Source: Aureococcus anophagefferens
Lineage: Eukaryota; Sar; Pelagophyceae; Pelagomonadales; Pelagomonadaceae
Length of the DNA stretch: 12,019 nucleotides
Assembly (NCBI RefSeq): GCF_000186865.1
Contig: NW_008705600.1
Span: 4,729-16,747, forward strand
Direction: 5' to 3'
Under the pieces are notes generated by a model, which had not been told where the DNA came from, made no database searches, and saw only the letters and a program-made list of their open reading frames with translations. Position 1 is the first letter of the stretch. Each line of letters begins with the position of its first letter. The position numbers and the translations under genes are program-made. This document shows, in pieces, positions 1-5,319 of this stretch.

Positions 1-104
1 AGATGATCGCTCGTCCAAAAATCAGCCGAAACGAGCGGAAAACGGCCGAGAAAGGAGCCTTTGAAGTTGGGAATTTCGCTCTCTTTTGCTGCCCTGGTCG
101 GCGC
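1..104 (-). mobile_element. Family 1 introner, copy 1, cut by window edge (intron of the minus-strand gene)
   Basis: Read on the minus strand, the intron begins at 104 with the 8-base target copy GCGCCGAC (104-97). The element terminus CAGGGCAGCAAAAG follows from 96, then a body matching the copies at 1816 and 11187. The donor is GC. The second duplication and the acceptor lie beyond the left edge, so the target duplication cannot be confirmed here. The body has the same orientation relative to its host gene as copies 2 and 4. The sequence next to the terminus (AGAGAGCG) is shared with the copy at 11187 and differs from GGGTGCG in copy 2, suggesting a subtype. Confidence 0.85.
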
Positions 105-759
105 CGCCGTTGACGACGGCGACGGAGCACGCGCCGGGCCCGCCGCCGCCCCAGCCGTCGCCGCCGAGGGCCCCGCCGCCGCGCGCGACGACGAGGAGCA
201 CGGCGTGGCCGCGGCCGTCCGCGGACGCCCAGCCGGCGGGCGCGACGAGCGCCTCGCCCTCGCCGAGCGCCTCGCAGTCGCGCGCGAGGTCCCGCAGCAG
301 CGCCGCGCATCTGTCGTCCGCGTCCCGCAGCGCGGCGTCGCCGCCGCGGCCGGCCGCCGCCGCGCCGTAGCGCTCGACGACCTCCCGGAGCGCGGCCGCG
401 CGGCGCCGGCACGCGTCGAGCGGCGCGGCCGCGGCCGCGACGGCCGCGGCGAGCGGCGCGCCGCCGGCGCCGAAGAGGTCGTCGGCGCAGGCCGCGCACC
501 GGCGGCACGCCGACGCGACGAGCGCCAGCGCGTCGAGCAGCGCGTCCCAGGCCAGCGGCGCCGCGCCGGCGAGCGCCTCGGCCTCCTCGACGCTCGAGAA
601 GGCGTCGCGCCCGCCGTGCAGCAGCGCGTGCCACGCCGCCGACGACAGCACGGCCGGCGCGCCGTCCACGAGGGCCGTCGCGTCGAGGCACGGGTCCGCG
701 GCCTGCACGGCGGAGGCCTCCGTCGAGGCATGGCCTCCGTCGCGTCGAGGCAGGGCCAT
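105..759 (-). CDS. Unrecognised protein, first exon only (5' partial gene)
   Basis: The reading frame opens at an ATG at 759-757 and stays open for 218 codons plus one base, to the first base of an introner duplication at 104. The gene then continues through that intron and off the left edge, so only the N-terminal part is visible. I do not recognise the family. The product is Ala-rich with no obvious signal peptide. Visible points are a Cys cluster CRRCAAC near residue 86, a helical stretch with REVVERYG, and a late segment GHAVLLVVAR followed by CSVAVVNGG. That last part resembles the GHA-hydrophobic...V-N-G pattern I associate loosely with large eukaryotic cysteine-protease-like proteins, but this is weak. 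The intron is phase 1. The gene is divergent from the GT8-like gene at 916, with 156 bp between the two ATGs. Confidence 0.6.
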
Positions 760-915
760 GGCGCGCGAGGGCTCGAGAGCTTCAACTGTTTAATATTGTA
801 CGGCACCATCTCTTTAATAATTATGGGCGCCCGGCGGACACGCGGCGCGGGCGCAGCCCCGACGGCGCCGGGCGCAGCCCGGACGGCGCGCGCCTAGTCG
901 CCCCGTCGGTGACCC
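760..915. promoter_or_regulatory. Divergent promoter region between the minus-strand gene and the GT8-like gene
   Basis: These 156 bp separate two head-to-head ATGs, so they must hold both upstream regions. The one clear compositional feature is an AT-rich island at about 780-825, containing CTTCAACTG, TTTAATATTGTA and TTTAATAATTATG, in otherwise very GC-rich DNA. The right half (830-900) is a low-complexity GC stretch with repeated GGCGCAGCCC units. The AT island is the likeliest core promoter; this is inferred from composition and position only. Confidence 0.5.
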
Positions 916-2827
916 ATGTGGCGCGTCGTCGTCGCGGCGTCGCTGGCCGCGGCGTCGCTGGCCGCGGCGTCGCCGGCGGCGTCGCCGAACGCGACGCGCC
1001 GCGAGCGCGTGGCCCTGGCGGCGCTCGTCGTCTCGGGCCACAAGGCCGCGGACGAGGGCTTCGTGCAGCAGTCCGCCTGCGCCGCGCTCGCGCTCTTCGC
1101 GTCCGCGCGCGGCGCGGGCGGCTTCGGCGGCGACGCGGTGCTTCTCGCGGGCCCGCTCGGCGCCGGCGCGCCCCACGACCCGGCGACGTGGCGGTCCGCG
1201 CCGCCCGGCTGGCGCGCGGCCCACGGCGCCCTCGTCGCGCGGCTCGCGGCGCTCGTCGGCGACGCGCTCGACCGCGCGTCCGTCCGCGACCTCGTGCCGT
1301 GGCTCCTCGACGGCGCGTACCCGTTCCTCCGGCGGAACCTCAACTACATGAAGCTCGCGGCCTACCGCCTCGAGGGCTACGACGCGGTGCTCTTCCTCGA
1401 CCTCGACGTCGTCGTCACGGCGCCCCTCGCGCCGCTCCTCGCGCTGAGCCGCGGCGCCGCGCTCGTCGGCGACCGCGCGGACGTCGACCGCCGGTTCGGG
1501 ACGTCCCGACCACACTTTGACATGCTCGAGCTCGGCCACATCGACGTCGATTCGGCCGATGTTGGGACGAATCGATCGCTCTCGTCGAGTTCTCGAAGCG
1601 GGGCCGAAGCACGCGCGTCGAACCGTTCGAACGCGCGCGCGCGTCAACGTCGGGGCGACGACGCGAGTTCCGCGCAGGTCGGCTACCGGACGTGCACCGC
1701 GCCCGTGAACAGCGGCGTCTTCGTCGTCCGCCCGGGCCGCGACGGCGCCGCCGGGCGCGCGCACCTCGCGGCGCTCAACGACGTCGTCGTGCGCAATCGG
1801 TGCCCCTGCCGGAGCCAGGGCAGCAAAAGGGTGCGAAATTCCCAACTTCAAAGGCTCATATCTCGGCCGTTTTCCACTCGTTTCGGCTGATTTTTGGACG
1901 AGCGATCATCTCTCGGAACGGTCTCGAAGCGTGAATGCTTTTTCCGGAACGCGCGCGCGCGGAACACTCATGTTGAAGCGACGTTGAATCACCCTTTTGC
2001 TGCCCAGGCCGGAGCTCGCGCGAGCCGTTCGCGTCCGCCGGCTTCGACGGCGTCGGCGACGCGGGCGGCGCGCTGCGGCGCCTCTGGGACGGCGGCGCCT
2101 TCGACCCGCCGGGCGCGCCGCCGCCGGTGCCCCGGTCCTGCGCCAAGGTCACGGGCCGCGCGTCGCGGACGTGGGACCTCGCGGGCGCGGGCACGGGCCA
2201 GGGCCAGGGCAGGACAAGGGTGATTCAACGTCGCTTCAACGTGAGTTTTCCGCGCGCGCGCGTTCCGGAAAAAGCGTCCACGCTTCGAGACCGTCCCGAG
2301 AGATGATCGCTCGTCCAAAAATCAGCCGAAACGAGCGGAAAACGGCCGAGAGAGGAGCCTTTGAAGTTGGGAATTTCGCACCCTTTTGCTGCCCAGGCCA
2401 GGGCCTCATGTGGTACTACTACGGCCTCACGCTCGGCTCCTACGCGTCGCTGACCTACGCGGCGCTGCCCCTCGTCCACTACAACGCGCCGGGCCCCAAG
2501 CCCTGGGCCGCCCACGCCGAGGCCGCGAGCGCCGACGTCGCGGAGCGCCAGCACTGCGACTTCGCCTGGTGGGCGGGCTTCGCCGCCGCCGCCGCCGCGG
2601 GCCCCGCGGCGCGCTTCGGCCACTGCGCGGCGCTCCTGGGGCCCCACCTCGCGAAGAAGCGGGCCGCGCGCCACTTCGCCGCGCCGGCCTGCTGCCGGCG
2701 GTGCCCGGGCGGGGGCCACTTCGCGACCGCGCAGCCGTGCGCGTCCGCGGCGGGGCTCCCGGCCTACGCGACGGACGCGTGCGTCGTCGCCGCCGAGCTC
2801 GAGGACGCGGCCGCGCTCGCGCTCTAG
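916..2827 (+). CDS. Secreted GT8-like glycosyltransferase, four exons
   Basis: Exons are 916-1464, 1678-1807, 2008-2196 and 2397-2827, giving a 432-residue product. Residues 1-20 form a hydrophobic, Ala-rich signal peptide, so the enzyme should enter the secretory pathway and act in the Golgi or beyond. Family marks are NYMKLAAY at 143-150, a DxD metal/nucleotide-sugar site in FLDLDVVV (DLD 162-164), NSGVFVVRP from 194, and the C-terminal VHYN (316-319) plus KPW (324-326) pair seen in glycogenin/GT8 proteins. The tail is Cys-rich (CCRRC and more). All three introns are introners. Removing each from the first base of the upstream duplication to the element's AG keeps the frame (phases 0, 1, 1) and joins the DxD, NSG and HYN-KPW motifs into one chain. 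Sugar donor and acceptor are unknown. The stop lies 27 bp from the stop of the convergent ChaC-like gene. Confidence 0.85.
1465..1685 (+). mobile_element. Family 2 introner, copy A (intron 1 of the GT8-like gene)
   Basis: Target copies are GTCGGCGA at 1465-1472 and GTCGGCTA at 1678-1685 (7 of 8 match), and the element is 1473-1677. The left end CCGCGCGGA pairs with the right end TCCGCGCAG as a short inverted repeat. A perfect palindrome CGGGACGTCCCG at 1497-1508 is also present in copy B. The donor is GT from the target and the acceptor is the terminal CAG. The intron (1465-1677) is 213 bp, a multiple of three, with no in-frame stop, so retention would insert 71 residues rather than truncate the protein. 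Confidence 0.85.
1808..2015 (+). mobile_element. Family 1 introner, copy 2 (intron 2 of the GT8-like gene)
   Basis: Perfect 8-bp target copies GCCGGAGC lie at 1808-1815 and 2008-2015, around a 192-bp element (1816-2007). The left terminus CAGGGCAGCAAAAG and right terminus CTTTTGCTGCCCAG form an inverted repeat with one mismatch in 14. The intron is 1808-2007, exactly 200 bp. Its donor GC comes from the host target; its acceptor AG, and the pyrimidine run CCCTTTTGC before it, come from the element. No transposase is encoded, so the element is non-autonomous. Confidence 0.95.
2197..2404 (+). mobile_element. Family 1 introner, copy 3, body inverted (intron 3 of the GT8-like gene)
   Basis: Perfect 8-bp target copies GCCAGGGC lie at 2197-2204 and 2397-2404, around a 192-bp element (2205-2396). 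The body is the reverse complement of copies 1, 2 and 4, yet the intron is again 200 bp, with a GC donor from the target and a CCCAG acceptor from the element. This works because the terminal inverted repeat places a pyrimidine tract plus AG at the downstream end in either orientation. The left terminus has drifted (CAGGGCAGGACAAGGG). Confidence 0.95.
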
Positions 2828-2854
2828 CGCTCGAGCGCCGCTCGGGGGGGTCGC

Positions 2855-4051
2855 TTAGGCCAGGGTCATGCGGCCCTTGGCGACGACGACGCCCGGCTCC
2901 CCGGGGTGCGCGGGGAGCAGCGCCGCGCAGCGCGCGCTCCGGCAGCCGCGGACGAGGCGGAGGTCCGCGGCGGCGTAGGACGCCGCCCCCCGGGCGACGA
3001 CGGCGCCGCGCGCGGTCTCGACGGCGACGGCGTCCCCCGCGGCGAAGTCGCCGACGACGTCGACGACGCCGACGGCGAGGAGCGACCGCGCGCAGTTGCT
3101 GACGACCTCCGCGGCGCCGGCGTCGACGACGACGCGGCCCCGGACGCCGGGCGCGGCGGCGCCGCCGCCGTCGTCGCCGACGCGGGCCTCGCCGTCCGCG
3201 GCGGCGCGCGCCGCCTCGAGCCCGTGGACGGCGCGCGCGACAGAGCGCACGTGGTCGTCCTCGACGCCGTGGTCCAGGAGCCACGCGTCGAGGTTCTTGA
3301 GGTAGTCGGCGTTCGGCCCCGAGGGCCCCGCGGACGCCGCGATCGTCGCGGCGATGGCCGCGACGGGCGCGGGGCCGAGGTAGCCCGCGGCCGCGCGCTT
3401 CGCCGGGCAGTCGGCGACGACGTAGGCGATGACGTCGCGGACGACGGGCGCGGCGCCGACGCGGCCGTAGAGGTCGAGCGACCGCTTCTCGTAGGCCGCC
3501 TCGCGCACGTCCATGCCCTCGACGATGCGCGCCGCCGACGCCGCGGGCAGGAGGAACGCGCAGCCCCAGCAGACGTCGCCGGGCGCGCCGGCCTCGAGCG
3601 TCACGGCGCGGCCGGGCGCGCCGGGCACGCCGCGGTGCGCGGTGTCGCCGAGGTGGAAGCGCCGCGCGTAGCCCCTCACGTGGCCCACGAGCGCCCGCTC
3701 GAACTCGAAGCCCTGGCGCCAGAGGATGGACCCGTAGCCGAAGAGCCAGATGTCGTCGGAGCCCTCGTGCGCGCTGTACGCGGACCGGCAGAGCGCCGAC
3801 GCCGAGCCCGACCGCGGCGGCGACCGCGGCGGCGGCGGCGGCGGCGACCCGGCCGCGCGCGCGGGCCGCCCGGGCCGCTCGCAGGCCCGCGCCTCCTCGT
3901 CGAGCGTCGCGAGCGCCGCGCGCAGGCGGAACGCCGCGTGGCGCGCGCCGGCGTCGAGGGGCCGCCGCGCCTTGAGCCAACCCGCGAAGGCCTCGATGCG
4001 CGCCTTGTCGGAGGCCGACGCGGCCCAGGCCTCGACGAAGGCATCAGCCAT
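2855..4051 (-). CDS. ChaC-like gamma-glutamylcyclotransferase fused to a C-terminal PUA domain
   Basis: This is a single-exon gene of 398 residues starting at ATG 4051-4049. ChaC enzymes cleave gamma-glutamyl peptides, typically glutathione, to 5-oxoproline plus Cys-Gly in the cytosol. The ChaC domain spans about 102-280: FGYGSILWR (104-112, the nucleotide-like loop), the TAHRGVPGAPGR stretch, TLEAG, CWGCAF, MDVREAAY with the presumed catalytic Glu184, and GPSGPNADYLKNL. After an Ala/Gly-rich linker, about 304-398 match the PUA domain of bacterial glutamate 5-kinase: GRVVVDAGAA, SLLAVGVVDVVGDF, AAGDAV, ARGAASY and a final hydrophobic strand. Residues 1-60 are probably helical and 61-92 are a Pro/Ser-rich linker with six consecutive prolines. 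A frame extension of ten codons upstream starts at TTG and was not used. Cyclotransferase assignment is firm. The role of the PUA domain is unknown. Confidence 0.9.
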   Translation of the reverse strand: MADAFVEAWAASASDKARIEAFAGWLKARRPLDAGARHAAFRLRAALATLDEEARACERPGRPARAAGSPPPPPPRSPPRSGSASALCRSAYSAHEGSDDIWLFGYGSILWRQGFEFERALVGHVRGYARRFHLGDTAHRGVPGAPGRAVTLEAGAPGDVCWGCAFLLPAASAARIVEGMDVREAAYEKRSLDLYGRVGAAPVVRDVIAYVVADCPAKRAAAGYLGPAPVAAIAATIAASAGPSGPNADYLKNLDAWLLDHGVEDDHVRSVARAVHGLEAARAAADGEARVGDDGGGAAAPGVRGRVVVDAGAAEVVSNCARSLLAVGVVDVVGDFAAGDAVAVETARGAVVARGAASYAAADLRLVRGCRSARCAALLPAHPGEPGVVVAKGRMTLA

Positions 4052-4539
4052 CACAAAGAGGACGGACTGCAACTTGAACAAGTGCGAACTAAGTTGGACT
4101 AGTTATTGAAGGGGATGCGCACTCGACGAGCGCCCTTTGGCCGGGGGAAGGGGGGGGGGAGGTAGGCCGCAGGCAGTTCTCAGAGCGAGTAGGCGCCGGG
4201 CGGTAGCGTCTGAGTGGGCTCGAGGACCACCACCCACCGTACTCGCCCAGGGACGGGGGAGGACGAGGACGAGGGCACCCGCACGCAAACGAGCAGAAAC
4301 TCCGGCTGGACCAGACCGATTCAACCTCAGGACCACGAATGGCTAGCCGAGGGCACCGACAGAAGAGGACGACCGCCGGCCAGCGGGCGAGATGCCGAAG
4401 AGCTGCGGCCAAAGACCAGCGAGCTGACGCAGAAGACGAAGAATGCCGCCAGCCAGAGGCATACCCGGGGGGCTTGGCTCCCACACCGTAAGTTACTTCA
4501 TCTCCAACGGGCATCGTGGGAGCCCCTCGGTCGGTTGGC
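4052..4539. promoter_or_regulatory. Divergent intergenic region between the ChaC-PUA and WW-domain genes
   Basis: These 488 bp hold no coding region that I can support. Composition is visibly less GC-rich than the genes. Near the ChaC start is CAACTTGAAC at 4070-4079, a ten-base word also found in the divergent region at 10848-10857, followed by an AT-richer patch to about 4110. A G-rich run (GGGGGAAGGGGGGGGGGAGG, 4143-4162) could form a quadruplex. GTAAGT at 4488-4493 looks like a splice donor, but no acceptor at a credible distance precedes the WW gene's ATG. Both 5' untranslated regions and promoters should lie here. Confidence 0.5.
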
Positions 4540-5082
4540 ATGGGCGCGTCCGTCTCCGTCCCCGACCGCGGCGTCACCGTGGACGAGGCCAAGGCGCTCG
4601 TGCCCGAGGGGCGCTGGCAGCTCTCCTTCGACGCGCGCTTCGCCGCCGCGGCGCCCAAGCCGCTCCCCAAGGCCGTCGCGCTCGAGGCCTGGGCTAAGGC
4701 CGAGCGGCGGCGAACGCGCTTCGAGGGCGACGGCTGCGTGGCCGCGAACCGGTTCCGCGAATACGAGTGTCCGGAGACGGGCGGCCACTACGTCGTGGAC
4801 CGGGCCACGGGCTCCTCGCGCTGGGCCGACGACGGCGCGGGCGCCGGCGCGCCGCCGGCGTTCAGCCGCGAGCGGTGTCAGGACACGGGCCACGTCTACT
4901 ACCACAACAAGGACAAAAACCTCTCACATTGGGAGACGCCCCGCTGGGACCACGTCGCTGAGGCGAAGGGCCCGGCGGCGGAGTGGCGCGAGGCGTTCGA
5001 CGACTACCACCAGCAGACCTACTTCCTGAACACGGCGACGGGGGAGACGCGCTGGGATCTGCCCGAGGCGGCGGGCGCGTAA
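4540..5082 (+). CDS. WW-domain repeat protein with an N-myristoylation motif
   Basis: This is a single-exon, 180-residue protein starting at ATG 4540; a 24-base extension upstream begins at GTG and was not used. The N-terminus MGASVS fits the N-myristoylation signal (Gly2, Ser6), so membrane attachment is likely. Three WW-like units follow. The third (149-176) is canonical, with W149 in EWREAFDDY, TYFLNTATGETRW and P175. The second (about 106-136) keeps VYYHNKDKNLSHWETP but lacks the first Trp. The first (about 74-98) keeps HYVVDRATGSSRW and also lacks the first Trp. WW domains bind proline-rich peptides, so this is probably an adaptor; partners are unknown. The last 63 coding bases lie in a 67-bp tandem duplication that repeats past the stop. 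Confidence 0.85.
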   Translation: MGASVSVPDRGVTVDEAKALVPEGRWQLSFDARFAAAAPKPLPKAVALEAWAKAERRRTRFEGDGCVAANRFREYECPETGGHYVVDRATGSSRWADDGAGAGAPPAFSRERCQDTGHVYYHNKDKNLSHWETPRWDHVAEAKGPAAEWREAFDDYHQQTYFLNTATGETRWDLPEAAGA

Positions 5083-5154
5083 CACATACTTCCTGAACAC
5101 GGCGACGGGGGAGACGCGCTGGGATCTGCCCGAGGCGGCGGGCGCGTAACACAT
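5020..5154 (+). repeat. Perfect 67-bp tandem duplication over the end of the WW gene
   Basis: Unit 1 (5020-5086) encodes the end of the last WW domain and the stop TAA. Unit 2 (5087-5153) follows directly, and identity extends one base further to 5154. I see no mismatch between units. The period is not a multiple of three, and the first stop lies in unit 1, so unit 2 is now 3' untranslated sequence and adds nothing to the protein. Confidence 0.95.
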
Positions 5155-5319
5155 GCCGCGACTGCGCGACGACCCGACCGGCCGACACCGCGCGCGGCGG
5201 CGACCGTCGACAAGGCTGAACGTCAACGAGGCCTCGTATCCAAAGAAACTGCCTCTAATATGGACATGGACGCGGCGGCCCGGCCCTGACCTGTCGTGGC
5301 GCCGGCCGTCCCCGCGACC
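5155..5319 (+). promoter_or_regulatory. Upstream region of the channel gene
   Basis: These 165 bp lie between the end of the tandem duplication and the channel's ATG. An AT-richer patch at about 5235-5272 (CGTATCCAAAGAAACTGCCT, then CTAATATGGACATGG) stands out and is the likeliest core promoter or transcript start. The chosen ATG sits in ACCATGT, a good eukaryotic start context. This is inference from composition and position. Confidence 0.35.

Noticed and set aside
2226..2719. Open frames opening with a peptide like MKLGIS or containing NSQLQRLISRPF that recur near the left edge, 1900, 2300 and 11200
   Set aside because: They are translations of family 1 introner bodies or read through them. 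The recurrence reflects the repeat, not a protein family, and several start at TTG.
2427..3980. Arg-rich minus-strand frame of more than 500 codons over the ChaC-PUA gene
   Set aside because: It is out of frame with the ChaC and PUA motifs and consists of Arg/Ala/Gly runs. It is a shadow frame.
4052..4081. Ten-codon N-terminal extension of the ChaC-PUA protein
   Set aside because: It begins with TTG. The first ATG is at 4051-4049, and nothing conserved lies upstream.
4143..4162. Homopolymer G run as evidence of a mobile element or origin
   Set aside because: There are no flanking repeats or coding content. Low-complexity G runs also occur elsewhere in the window, so it is noted only as a possible quadruplex.
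4488..4539. GTAAGT as donor of a 5' untranslated intron in the WW gene
   Set aside because: The only AG before the ATG would make an intron of about 30 bases, too short, and no frame depends on it. RNA could show otherwise.
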